DNA from: Certhia americana
Taxonomy: Eukaryota > Chordata > Aves > Passeriformes > Certhiidae
DNA: 64,000 bases
Assembly (NCBI GenBank): GCA_018697195.1
Contig: CM031864.1
Coordinates: forward strand, 20,301,208-20,365,207
Direction: 5' to 3'
Shown here: piece after piece, positions 31,601-44,746 of the stretch
Layout of the letters: each line of letters opens with the position of its first letter
Numbering within the stretch: position 1 is the first letter of the stretch
Notes under the pieces: generated by a model
Told to the model about the DNA's origin: nothing
Database searches by the model: none
Seen by the model: the letters and a program-made list of their open reading frames with translations, nothing else
Translations under genes and position numbers: made by a program

Positions 31601-34600
31601 CTAGCTATAGGATAAGGAAATCTATTATCTTGAGATTACGCTGTACAAATCCCTTGTGAATCCCATAAAAACAGTCATGCTGTTTGCTCTGCTTACTCTT
31701 TCTCATATGGAAGATTTCTTTAATTTCTTCTTCAGTAATGTATATCTATCCTCAAAAGACAAAATTCTGGACAGAAACAGAACAGGCTGGCTTAGCAGTT
31801 CCCAGAAACACAATAAAAGGTAGTACAGTTCAAAGCAAATTCACACACTGAATCCATTCATAATTGCATATTCACAGCAGGCCTCCAGAACAGCAGCAGT
31901 GGAATGTGTTAGGCTCCATCTCACTCTTCTCAGAAATGCTGAGAGCCCCACTGTGTAGTTAAAAATAGACTGCACTGTATTCTCAATAATAAGGCTAAAC
32001 AGATATTTTGATCTAAACAATTTAACAAAATTAGCTTTCTCTTTTACTAGAATCAGTCTACAGAGTGCTATTTTCAGCAACATTTCTATAAATAATTTTT
32101 AGTGCACAGCTATTTTATGAATAATTCACAAATCTGAATGCTAAAATTTGAGCAACTTTGGATTGATAAGCCATAAATATATTGGAATTTCTTAAGTGAG
32201 TACACAAAATTTGTTATCTTACACAAATGTAAGTAAAAATTATAAATGTAGTATTAAAATATATAGTATTCACCTAACATTCTGCTTCATCATTGATTTT
32301 GCTTGATGGGAAAGTAGGACAAACAATTTTTAACCTACATTTGTTTAAAAATCAGAATAACTAATTGTGGAACATTTAACTTTTGTTTTCTTTCCTATCT
32401 ACTGACGGCAGTGTATTAGGAAATACAAATATTGAATAATTTGCTTTTTCATCCTGATTTTGTTTGCACTAATGTGCTTGTCCACAATAATTTTCTGTCC
32501 ACATGATTTTTGGTGGGCACGGGCCTGCTGACCCAGTCAAAGGTATGGGAACATTCTAACTCACACCTGATGGATGGGCAGAGGGAAGAATAGCCATAGG
32601 GCTTTCTTCAGGCACTCAGCAGTGTATTTTTTAATGAAATATATCCCAGTCCCAATCTACTTGGGTACCGTCGAGCTTATTTTTATTAATAGGTCAGTGC
32701 CTTTATGGAAGACAAAACAGTCTTCAGGTATTAGCAAATTTTTTTCAGATATTTCCATTTTCAGAGCTTCCAGGCTGTTCCCAGTAGAATTATTTATTTT
32801 AACCTCACATTGTATCATTTGGATTTCTTGTTATCTTCCCTTTCTAAGCCTATTCTTTCCATTTTTCAGAGCACCTAGTACATTTTTCTCAACGTGTCCA
32901 GTACTTAGCTTATTACTTTCATCCTTCTTTTCATCACAAACTCTCAATTTCACAGCCTGGTCAGTTGAGATAGATTTTACCTTTTATCCTGTAAGGCTCA
33001 TACCTCGTGCATTTTTATAATGTGTGTATTGTTCCAAATGACACAATTCAAACCAAACAATTTTGGTGCCATGTGACAACAGAAGTTGTTGTCTCAAAGG
33101 ACACAGAGCAGGTGGTCTTGCATCTAGCTGAGTTGGACTTAGAGCTCACTTCTCAGAGTCAACAGTGGCATAGCCTGCATCCACAGTCAGGCATTTAAGG
33201 GTTTGTTCTGAACTCCCCATTACCTCCAGTATTATCTTTGGTCTTTCAGCCAGTTACTCTTCAAGGAAGTTACTCCAGGTAGAGTCTTGCAATGAACAGA
33301 CACCATGGCACTCACACTGGGGAATCAGCCTTGTCACTGTGTCAGGCAAGAATTCCCCCAGCATCAGTGTCTGTGTGTCTGAGCACACTGGTCCTAATGA
33401 AATCAGACGTGAAAAACCCTGCTTTGGACATGGGGAGGACATGCTCTGTTCATGGTATGGAGAGGTTTCTAACAGGATGTTGCCCATTTTAAAATATTCT
33501 GAATTTAAAGAGTTCAGTGGAAAATGGAGACTCTGATCTCTAAATGTGACTTGTCTGACTGGATATTATCTTTTAAAAAAATTAAAATAACCAAGTAGAT
33601 TATTAAAAATATTTCTTTACCTAATGATTAAGTTGATGGTGGTAGGTGGACCGATCATTAATTCCTCATGTTAAAACAGACTTGTGTTATAAAAGACCTT
33701 CCCAAAACAATAAATAAGTAAGGAAGGAATGGCTCCTTTAGGCTGTGGTAGGTTTTTTACCCTCCCTGCCTCCACTTCCTGCCCTGCCCAATGCCTGACA
33801 TGAAGCATCGTAATTAAGCTGATATTAATTGGAGTAACTGATCCAGACTCTGGATATATGCCCTTGGAAGGATAGCTGAAAGTCTTTCCAGTCCAATAAA
33901 CAAGTTACTAGATCTTTCTGTTATGTATTTTTAAGTAAAATACAACATATATGAGGCATGAACCAAAATCATGTGAATTGTTGTAAGTCTGGGATATTTT
34001 TCCTAGATAAACAGTGCATTTGGCTTGACATGCTCTTATTGTAGTTCAGAGGAATTATTTTCAATTATTATTAAAGAAAATAGAAATAACAGAATTCAAT
34101 GTATGAAATAATACCAAAGGAATCTGTCAAAACTTAGCAAAACTCTTAATCTCTCAAAGCCAAAAAGTATCAAAAAGATTCTTGGAAAAAGAAGCCATTC
34201 TCTAAAGAGACCTGAATGGCAAACACAAATCCCAAGCTGTTAGGGGGATCTCTAAGGGACATGCCTAGTCAGAAAGCATTCCAAGATTGCAAATAAGAAG
34301 TGTGTGGGTACAGAATAACAACCAGCACTTTGGAGAGAGAAGAAAGGAGAAGCCTAAGGACCTTGGTATTAAATTAGCTAATGATAGCAGATTTTTTGCA
34401 GAGGAAGCAGAGATATTAGAAAAGAAAAATATCCCATTTATTAGTTTCACAAAATTTGCATCAGTTTGGGAAACTAATGATGACATGATACATTAAGTCA
34501 TTAGAACTGCAAGAAATTTATGACAATGGATAAACAAAGAGTGATAATTCAACACAAAAATATCTGCCTAAAAGAATAGTTTCTGAAGGTAGGGGCCCAG

Positions 34601-37600
34601 ATGGACTAAAAACTGAAAAGGTAGAACTGGTCATTCTTAAGTATCAGAGGCTACTAAAACCAGAAAATCACAAGATATTCTTGAATAGCATATATCCAAT
34701 GAGAATGTGAGTGTTAGATGATATCTAATTGCATGTGGTTTGAGAAAATTCTGCAGGAGAAAGGATGCAGTCTTATGCCTATTTAACAGAAGAACTCCGC
34801 AGTTAGGGCTTATCAGGCATATTTTTCAGTAAGCATCATCCATTTAGAAAGTGATTTGGGGAACCACATGAGAAAACATGAACTGTTTTCAGGGTCTGAA
34901 AAAGGGTCATGTCCCTTGTACAGACATGGACCCACTGGCCTAATCAGTCTTAACCTTATTTAATTTCTGTGATATTTCTAAATGGGATAGAACTGGGATA
35001 AAATGGGATGCAACAGCAATTAATTTTATTCCTGAAAACACTGGTGAATGTAATATGAAAACCAAAAGCATCTGAGTAAATTTTTCATCTGTATAAACAA
35101 CAGTGGTGACCTTAGCCATCAGTGTAGCTTGCACACTTGACAAATCTAGAACTGGGCAAATTTGAATACTTCAGCTACTGCCAGTATTGCAGTATCTGTG
35201 AAAATCCCTTTTCCTTCGTTCTCTCAAAAAATTAAAATCTGAGGCTCTCTGTATTGCCTGGTGGCTTCTTGTAGCGTGGTCTTATCAGAGACATCAGGGA
35301 AACCTGATGTCTTTCTGTCTTCTTTTGGTTTTGAACTCTCCAAAGAAAGAACGTTTCTTCACTTCTCATTCAGGCTGAAAGAAACTTAAACTGAGCCAAC
35401 ACAGTCCTTCTCCTTGTGCATCATATCCACCAGGATAATTTCACTGTCTAGTCTGACAAGTAGAGGAACAGAGCTGCCTGTTTGTCCCTCTGCACACAGA
35501 TGATGTTGTAGGAGTTGGAAGAACAGATGAGTGGCATTTATGGTCATCCTCATTCGTGTGCTGCTCTCTGAAGCTCAGAGCGGGAGGAGGAAGAGGGGGA
35601 AGCTAGCACTGACTGAAGTATAAATAAAGGTGTTTTGGGGACAGGAAACTTCTCTGCCTGCTCTAAAATTCCACAATCTAGTCCCTGGTGGTGCTCACAA
35701 AGTCAAGTTACTGCTTCATGAAATACTTTTAATGATGACTGAGTGTTTTAGCCATTACAGTTTTTCTTCTGAGCGCTTGAGATTGAGAAAGACTACCACA
35801 GAAAGGGACAACTTTGTCTCTAAAAAAGATAAACATCGTGATCTAAATAAATGGGGCATTCTGAGAACACTGCTTCAGTAAATATTTCCATTCAAAATTT
35901 TCTTCAAATGTGTGCTCTTTTTTATTGACAAATAAGAAGGGAATTATTACACATATATGTGCGGGTCTGTGTTGTATTTTGCCATTTTAAAGAACGGACA
36001 GGACATTGCTGGTGGTGTGAGATCTCCCAGAATGGTAACAGCAACATCCACTCCAAGCAAGGATAACAGCAGCCATTTAAAGCAGGGTACCATAAGTAAA
36101 TACAAGGCCAGTACCCGGAACTTTGGATACACTTATTTTACTCTATCACCACAGTGAAGATGTTCACATTCACTGTCTTGAACTTGAGCAGCAGATACAT
36201 GTGGCTTTACAAGAAAGCAAGTCCAGAGGGCAAAGATCAGCAAAAAACAACTACAGCACAGAAATCTGAGCTTCTTGAATTGTGCTGGACAAACTGCTGA
36301 TCACAGCAAGATGTATGGAAAGGAAACAAGGTAGAAATATATATCTGTATCATCTGCTAATATAGAAGTATTTATTTTAGCAGTGTCTGCAGAAATAGTA
36401 TAGCAGGCGGTCATTAAAACTTACTTTTGAAAACTTTCACTTGAAAAGGATTAGAATGCAAATCAGCTATTTAACCTTGTATGATCCACAGCTGACAGAT
36501 TTTTTTATGTCATAAGTGAACCAGTTACATCAAAGAACATAGGATTATGTGGTGCATATGTAACTTCAGGGGTTTTAAATGAAAATTCAATAGAAGGGTA
36601 AAGACATAGCCACTCCTACTATCTACATGCCCTCCTACCTTGGAGGAACTTGTTTTATTCTTTGTATCTTTGCGTACACTGGTTTCAGTGTATTTTTCAG
36701 GGCCAGGAGACTTCTGTAAGACTGAAAACTCTAAGTTTTTTGTGACATAGTATGGAATACAGCTTCTAGTTTACTCAGTTGTCTTTCAGCTACATTTTTG
36801 CATATCTAGTTTAATTGCACATTACTATATGTGCATACTGTTGAGCTTTTTGAGCAGTCAAGTCCATATTATTTTAATATGAACATGTTAATCTCAAAGA
36901 AAAGCAAGAGCACTTGCAAAACTTTTGTTGGAGACTGAGAAAGTATCCAGAAAGTCAGTGAATTCCTGCTTGTTATGTGGCAGGCAGAGGTGGCAGTAGG
37001 ATTAGCCTCTAGCTTAAAGAGTGAGAAGTGAACTTGAGGCTTTAAAAAGTCAGAAATGCAGGAGACCATCCTCTTTGCTTGTGGCTAAAGCTGATTCTCA
37101 TGGGAGATTGTTAACACATATTTTTTTAGTGATTTGATAATTGTGCATGTATTCAGAGACAGGATGGAAAACAGGTCAGTGGCAATCTTTGTATTTAGGC
37201 TACTCTGCCTGAAATGCATCTGTGTGTTTTATGCAAGTACCCAGAAACACCTGTGATCACAGCAAAGAATATTGATCTGAGATATTATAAATGCAATCCT
37301 GTCACACACTTGGTTTCAGGACTGAATCTGGTTTTTTGTACCATTATCTAATCTATGTACTGCTGGCTAGTACTATAGTTAAAACTGCACTGCCTACTAC
37401 ATATTTTCTTGGGAAAAATATCCCAATACCATATATTGAAAATGCAGTCTTATAATAAGAAGGTAGAATAGTTCAAATAATATGTAGGAGGTCATACAAA
37501 AAAAATACAAAAAAATAATTGTAATAGGGAGGCTGAGACTGAACAACCACATTTAATGAGTAAGGAAGGGTGTGATAGGTGTGTGTCTATGAGATCTCAA

Positions 37601-38101
37601 ATCAATAATATTTGTTGTCATAACAAGTACTAATGTATTCTAAATGCTTCTGAATGAAGTTCATATTTGTGTAAATCTGATTTTAAATCTGAAGTCCATA
37701 CTCAAATAGCATTTACAACTTCATACATGAAAAACTACTTAAGTGCTTAGTTGTCTCCTGGAAAGGGACACACTGAAACACATTTTGAAGTTTATTTCTC
37801 TCGCTGTGATTCTAAGAAAGGAAGTCCGTGAAAATTTCTATAAACTATTTTTTAATAACATGCCCCAATAATTTAAGAATAATATTCACCATATTATGAA
37901 TGGTACTTAATAAGAGAGTTCACTCAGTTCTCACTCAGAATGGAGTTAGTTTTTTTTCAATTGTTTTGGTTGCCCCCTTATGGGTCACTTTACAGCTTGA
38001 GGAAAGTGCAAACACTATTTCCCAAAACCAGTGAAGAGGGCTACTTGTTCTCAGAATTTGCTTAGGTTGCTGCCATGCTGACTGATACATGCCTTTCAGT
38101 G

Positions 38102-38155
38102 AAACAAGTAAACAGAATCACTGAATCACAGTTACAATGACTTGTTTGGTTAGAA
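38102..38155 (-). mobile_element. Possible very short CR1 tail fragment
   Basis: The stretch AGAATCACTGAATCACAG followed by TTTGGTTAGAAGG looks like the reverse complement of a CR1 3' end (octamer tail, then the TTGGGTTGGAAGG-like block). Only about 50 bp match and the rest of the neighbourhood does not, so this may be chance similarity. Confidence 0.3.
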
Positions 38156-41100
38156 GGCAGTGCAGCAGACAGATGACTGTTCTTCAGGGGAATGCTGGAT
38201 GAAAAACATTGCATTTGTATTATCTGGGGCTGCTTTAAGTTAGTTACTTAAGTGATCTAAAAGTCTGAAAAAGGCTCAGAAGAGGTCAGAATATTAAAGT
38301 TTCTTTAATTCTTCCTGGGGAAAAAAAAATGTTTTAAATAAAGAGGACTGCATATTTTATGAGTAATTACATAAAATGTTTTTCTTTCTTGTGAAAAGAC
38401 ATAGCTGCAGAAGCAGCTGGGTCGGAATTTACAAAATGCCATATCCATAGGTCTGGTATTCAATCTACCTTTGGCTATAACTCAAATTCCAATTTAACAT
38501 TGTTTACTGATGTATGAAAAATATACCTGGTTGTTTCTTTAGCTTTTCTGATTGTGCAAACCTCTGTCCTGAAGCTGAAGGCAGCATAGCATAGTATGAA
38601 AGGAAAGTATTCCACCATGAACCTTTCAGTATGCAAATCATTGCGTACACTCCTGTGTCCATTGATCAAGTTACTTCTCAATGTCAGCTGCTTGTATCAC
38701 CAATATTTCATGCTCTGTTTCCTCCCCCAAGCAGGCACATGTTTTGTGATGTATTCAATTAATTGGTATGAATCAGTGCTGTTGTCAGAAAAAGTAGTTA
38801 TTAGGAAACCATCTTTGGAAGCTGGCTAGTAAAGATGAAGACTAGAGGTTATCTAGTTTTAGACAACATCCACCTTACTAGACAAATGGTGCTAACTTCT
38901 TTTATCTGATACATCACTTATTTTCCTACTTATTAAAAAACTTTTAGTCCTATTCCAAACAGGATGGAATGGGGATAATTTATATAGGGGGCCTTGTTAT
39001 TTTGCACTTTAGTGTCTCTTTAAGACAGAAATATGAATTCCAAACAAAATTCTTCAATTCCAAACAAAACAAAGTCTAGACTTTAAAGCCCCTTAATTCC
39101 AGGAATTAAAACAAAACCAATAAAAATAGTAATGTTTTTAACTCTTCTGGCTATGTTCTTAGGTGGAATGATTAATGTGGATAGAACCATGTGCTTGGTT
39201 TAAAAATGTGAATAGCTTGGTTTAAAAACATGTGAATAATAGATCTGGTCTGGAATTTTGGGTAAATCCAAGAAGTTCTGAAATTCTGAAAGTAAAGTTA
39301 CTTTTTCACTGTTCCTAAATTCTCACGCATGGAAAGAATTCTGTACTCAAACCCAGGCACATGAAGTCCTTGCTTTCTCTAGGTTTGGTCCTAGACAAGA
39401 AATCTACTGCCTTGTGGAGAGAAGCAGTAGGATAGATTGCTGTTCTTGTGAAGGATGGGCCTTGAGAGGACTTGTCCCACACTTCTGCTGCAAAGATTTA
39501 TAGAACACTTTTGAATTTTCCCTGGCTTTCAGTCAAGATTCACTACGAATGCCTAAGCGATGCCCTGAAGCATTTTTGTCATACTGCAGTTTTGAAAAAG
39601 GGGATTTCAGTGCCCCAAATAGACTGGGCCCTCCCTGAAGACTCCCTGCTCATTTCTTAATAGGTCCCTCATGAATTTCATGTATTTGAACTTGCAATTT
39701 TAACACAACTGTGTTAAATCTGCAGCCAACTAGAAGCACCATTTTTAGAGTTGATGTTGTTTTAATAGCTTCAATACTGCATTTCTTGTTCCTGATGGTT
39801 GCTTTCTCTGCTTCAGCTTTTTCTTCTTTGCAGACTTAGTGAATTGATTCTGTTTCACTTGGCTCATGACCTGGCCAAACATAGAAGAAAGGTGGAAGCC
39901 TTGTTACCTGAAAGCAATATGTCTCTACTGGAAAAATATCTGTGAGGATATGTCTGTCTGTGTATATGTATACATATACAACTATTTTTTAGATTTTGTA
40001 TAACATATATAACTGGTTTTGAGTGCATTCAAATGAGTAGAAGTCATAATAGCCATAAGAAACAGAGGAATCAGTTTTTAACCAGAGGAAAAAACCCTCA
40101 AAAACCTCTTCCCATAGCGTCAACAGTTTTAAAAAGCCCTCAAAGACCACATGATATCTGATAGCAACAGGGGGGGTAGCACTCATGCAGATGTCACCCA
40201 TGTGTGTTTTTGCAAATCCTCTTCCAATATCTTAATACATTTTACTTAAAATGATGTAGTAAATACCTTTCTGTTATTTTATATAATGTAATAGTAGATG
40301 TATGTCACTGAGTGTACATAGAGCGGAAATACACAAAGCATCCTTTTCCCAGGACTGAAAGGTTAGAAGGCACTGCATTGATTACTGCAGGAAGAACAAG
40401 TAGTGTTAACTGCAATCTTAGGTCTTAACATATTGACTGAAGTTACTAGACTGAGAGTAAAATATCTGGAATGACACCTGGGAGAGAGCCCAGGGTATAT
40501 TGATAGTAATAGGATGTTGTTTAATGGCTACCGAGTCAGAAGTGGGAGAGCAGACACCAAGTGAGACTTGACCACAGCCAGCAATTATGATTTAGAGCAT
40601 TCTTAAACCTTGGAGGTTATGTAATTATGAATGATTTTCATACTGACTAACTACTAGTACTGTAGGAAACAAAGCAAATTAATTCCCAAGTAGGTAACAA
40701 GATTTAATTTAGCACTGTATTGTACTCCTATGAGCCATATTTTCAGTAAAATAGTTTATTGTGGTAACCCTTTGCTGTACATAGTATTCTTATAAATACT
40801 TGCAATAGGGATAAATTAATTTGTATTGCTAACCAGCGCTAAAGCAGTGCATTCTTTCTACTGACAAATTCTTGAAATCCGGGAAAAATAAAGATTTGGG
40901 TGGCTATTTGTATAGTCTGATTATGTATTTACAAAATCTAGAAACACAGCCATTCCAAAGATGCAAAATTTAAGCATCCAAAACCAAATGACTAATTTCA
41001 AATCAGCTTTTGTTTTTTAATGTTAATATTCCCAACCATCCTATTATCCCATGCAATGAATATAAATCATAGTTCCTTTCTGTAACTGTCCTTAATAATA

Positions 41101-44100
41101 CTGTACTTAGTTCCTGTCTGGGATTGTACTTGGCAGTCATTTTCTGAAATATTTTTTTACAAAAATTCAAACAATGGAAAATAAATAGATGTATGGTCTA
41201 AAGCCATTATAAAATTTAAAGATCTAAAGGTCATTAACTGCACTGAAACATGAACATATTCATCAGATCTATTTAGACTTACAAAATTAAACTTACAAAA
41301 TGTCATCTAGACTTTGAAAAACGCTGAGCTTGATTTCTATGTGGAGCAGCTTTATCACACTACAAAATGCTTACTTGGTTATACCACTGTGATTATCAAA
41401 TGATGGTCAGCAAAGCAACCCTTATAAAAGAAGTCCACTTTACATACTGTGAAGGTCATTACAGAAAACTCCAGGTGGAGAAAAGCAGCACAGAGATGCC
41501 ATCTAGCAGTAACTCTTAGAACAAATTTCCTAATACTAGATATTTCCTTCTTTCAAGGTATTGCACTTATGCATAGGAGAAAGGAAGATTTTCTATCCAA
41601 ATCCTTTCACTGTAGCTGGCTTTCTGCTGAATGTCTAGCCACTCTGTTGAATATAAACCTTTAATGAAATATATTATCATGGATAATTTTTAAAAAAAAT
41701 TTCCTATGTAAATACAGAGAAAAAATAGAATAAAGTCAACAAATATAACATTTAATAAGTACCTTAAACTGAAATTCAGTAATTAGCACTGTGTTGAAAT
41801 TTATTATTAGTGAGCTGCCTTCCACTTGTTAAGGAAGAATTTCTACAGTTGATCAATATTTTATATCAAGTTTAAAAAAAAGAATTCTAAGAGCATGGGC
41901 AATAAATTACTACGGTTGAAATAAAATCTTAATGTTCCAGAGATTGGGGAATAAACTATATATAAATTTTTGTTACATATTTTACCATAAGATGGCGATA
42001 CTTAAACACTTTACTATCAGTAAATAACTGAGTAAGTTCAGCACAACATCTCTGTCATAATGAGAGTGCCTGAAGACAGCAGTCTTGACTCAGTGACAGC
42101 CTGGTACTAAATTAAAGGGGTTTTTTACTCCCCAAGACATTATTTTAAAATAGGTGATCAATAAAATAAATTATTACCTGAAAATTATATAGGACATGAC
42201 TAGAAATATGTGTATACTGGAAATACCTGTTGTGATTCATCTCCATTAGCTAAATAGTTTGTGAGTGTCAAGGGCATGTAGAAAGTTCTCTTTCTAGGCA
42301 TGAGCATACTGCACAATTCTTTCTGGAAAAGAAAGAATTTACCATCCCCTTGCTTCCTATTCACAGGTTCATTTCTTAGGTTTGCTTACCAACCTGCAGG
42401 GCAGAAAATTATTATTCTATTTCAGTTTAGCATAAAGCAAGACAAATAATTGAGTACTAGTTCCATTTCTGAAATGTGTTCAGTCAGAACCTGTAGGGTT
42501 TCTTTGCTAGAAAAATGTTATTAAAATTTTTACATATATAATTTTCCACGGAAATATGAAATACATTGTTCATAGTTAGCAAAAATTAAATTAATGTTTG
42601 CAATGCAGCATCTTTTTATGTTTAATGTAGTGTAGGATCTACTTGATCTCACTTTCTTCAATTTATGAAAACCCAATTAGCTCTGATAAAAAACAATTTC
42701 TAATTTCAATGTAATCTTAAGAACTTTTGAGCTTTTTTATTCCTGAACCTTGAAAAAGTCAAAAGAGCCTGCAAAGAACATCTGAATATCTCTGAAAATG
42801 TCACACAGGGTGATGAATAAAAGGCCATTTTCATGCCCTCTGCACACCATGCCACAGCAAAAAGGGCTAGAAGCAAAGTTTCCAAAGTTCATTTGTGCCA
42901 CTTCATTCCAGTGCCTCATCCTGTTTTTCAGTGCTGGATGGTGACAGACCGAAAATGGAACATTTTTTCCCAGTGTTATTTTGGGGTCTGAACTAAAAAG
43001 AATTGTTCTGCCAGATCTGTCTGCTTCATTAGTGGTTTTACTCTTCAGTGGACAAAGAATGATATAAATCTGCTTTTCCTGCTTTTATGCAGTCTCTTTA
43101 GTAGATCTTACAAAGTGTAAGAGAAGACAGAAAAATAAAGAAAATGAGTGTGTGAAAACCTGTAGTTATGATGAGACCATGTGCTGCTATTCACACAGAT
43201 ATGAAACTCCCGTGTGTGCATTGCCTGATGAACCTCCTCACAGGCACAGCAACACCTGACACTTTCAAATAGCTCTTATTTAATAGAACTGATATAACTA
43301 ATTGATTAGGTAATGTTATTAATCCTCTATCACCTCCTGCTTTTTAAAATTGTCACTGTATCTTACTGATTGAAAAGCAGTCAGAATACTGCAGCCGTAA
43401 TTCAGATTTCGACTGAATTGCTTTTCAGGTTCTGTTTTTGTTTTTAAAGAGGAGCGTCCCTTCCATATTGTTGGCCATTCAGTACATATTTGTATATGTA
43501 CAGATTAGTTTCTTTATTTTAAATGAAAAGCCTGCCAGAAGAGCTGAGCATTTCCTCACTCGGTTGTCTGGTACCTAACTGGTATCATTAATATGACATT
43601 CACCACCCTGCAATGTAAATTGTGGCAACACGGCACTGAGTGCTGCTGGTAATGGACTGCAATACTATAGCAATGTTTTCTCTTGGCACGTTTTTATAAT
43701 GCTCACAGTTACAGGACTGTATGCCACAAAAAACGACAAATGAGACAAGCTGTCCATCTATAAAATACAGCACTACAGACATCTGCAGACCTGGGGGCTT
43801 CCAGTCATTACTGCTTGTAAGTGGTAGAGTGCAATTCCGGTTTTCTAAATTACTTAATCAGAAAACTCCTTCACCCAGGCTGCATGGCTAAAACCTATTG
43901 TTCACTTCTATCATTATTTCAATTTCAGCTGCGGTCTCTTGGTGACTTGGACACGTTTGTAAATAACAGAACTGCAGCAGCCCGGAGCGTGGCTATAGTA
44001 CTAAATTCAGTGTCTTCACGTGACGCCTTCAGTTTCACTCTAAACAAATTTATTTCCAGTCGGAGGCTGTCGATCCCTGCTTCCAGCGCCTCGCTGCCTC

Positions 44101-44285
44101 CCCAGAACTGGTGCAGTCACCCAGCGCTATAAATGCCTCCTCCTTGCCTGGAGCGGGATGGATCGCCGCTGGTTTGCGCTGGACAGCGACCGGCCTTGGA
44201 CAGCTACCGGGCACGGCAGCCCCATCCCTCTGCGGCGGGGGCAGCTCAGCTCCTGCGACCGAGGGCTGCACCGGGGGCCGGGGGT

Positions 44286-44486
44286 GCCCTGCCCTGCCCT
44301 GCCCTGCCCTGCCCTGCCCTGCCCTGCCCTTGCCCTGCCCTCCCTGCCCTGCCCTGCCCTGCCCTGCCCTGCCCTGCCCTGCCCTGCCAATCCTGCCCTG
44401 CCCTGCCCTGCCCTGCCCTGCCCTGCCCTGCCAATCCTGCCCTGCCCTGCCCTGCCAACCCTGCCCTGCCCTGCCCTGTCCTGCCA
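44286..44486. repeat. (CCCTG)n pentanucleotide array in OLFM3 intron 1
   Basis: About 200 bp made almost wholly of tandem CCCTG units. Interruptions are a slipped TGCCCTGCCCTCCCTG near 44331-44345, two CCAATCCTG interruptions (near 44388 and 44431), one CCAACCCTG near 44456, and a CCTGTCCTG decay at the right end. It begins about 190 bp inside the intron from the distal exon donor. On the OLFM3 sense strand it reads (CAGGG)n. Because the period is not a multiple of three, all frames encode the same repeating peptide, so the long open frames over it are an artefact. Confidence 0.97.
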
Positions 44487-44677
44487 GCCCAGGCCGCCAG
44501 CGGGAACCGGGGCCAGCCTCCCCCGATACGAGCTCTCCTCTCCCTCCTGGCCGCTCGGACAGCCAAGGACACGCACCCGTCTCTCCCCGGAGCCATCCCG
44601 GCGCACCGCCCGCTACCGCATACGCCGTGTGCGGACAGGCTCCGCCGCCGCGAACTTGCCGCTCGGCCGGCTCCTAC

Positions 44678-44746
44678 CTTGGAGGGATCGAGGCCGGCCA
44701 GCAAGGACAGCAGCAGGAGGTTGAGGATGCTGGCGGGCGCCCGCAT
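44678..44746 (-). CDS. OLFM3: OLFM3 distal first coding exon (signal peptide)
   Basis: 69 bp, 23 codons, starting at the ATG at 44746-44744 and reading MRAPASILNLLLLSLLAGLD then PSK, with the donor AAG followed by GTAGGAG (44677 onward). The run ILNLLLLSLLAGL is a typical signal-peptide core, and the human isoform has a closely similar start ending in the same AGLDPSK. Phase 0 lets it join exon 2 directly, which gives a mature protein beginning near the noelin domain. The start was chosen because it gives the family N-terminus and has A at -3. The exon sits in a CpG island, so it is probably the broadly used or neuronal promoter form. It lies 33.2 kb upstream of the alternative first exon; the intron to exon 2 is 38.3 kb. 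Confidence 0.94.

Larger units (their letters stand above)
14731..44285 (-). other. OLFM3: OLFM3 first intron, main body, no gene seen
   Basis: About 29.5 kb of AT-rich intron. Contains simple T/G-rich tracts (22615-22675), a T14 run at 27587-27600, nested inverted repeats at 31264-31307, a tight hairpin at 35289-35312, a 20-bp palindrome at 39961-39980, and small tandem duplications at 39036-39069 and 39193-39238. The longest open frames (145 codons at 28825-29262 minus, 148 codons at 32574-33020 plus) encode no recognisable protein. Low-repeat, TAAT-rich stretches near 21640-21840 and 43560-44090 look like candidate conserved noncoding elements. Confidence 0.75.

Noticed and set aside
32574..33020. 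148-codon plus-strand open frame
   Set aside because: Rich in Phe, Ser and Leu as expected from T-rich DNA, with no recognisable domain, no flanking splice or promoter signals and no retroelement signature. Probably chance; a protein search would settle it.
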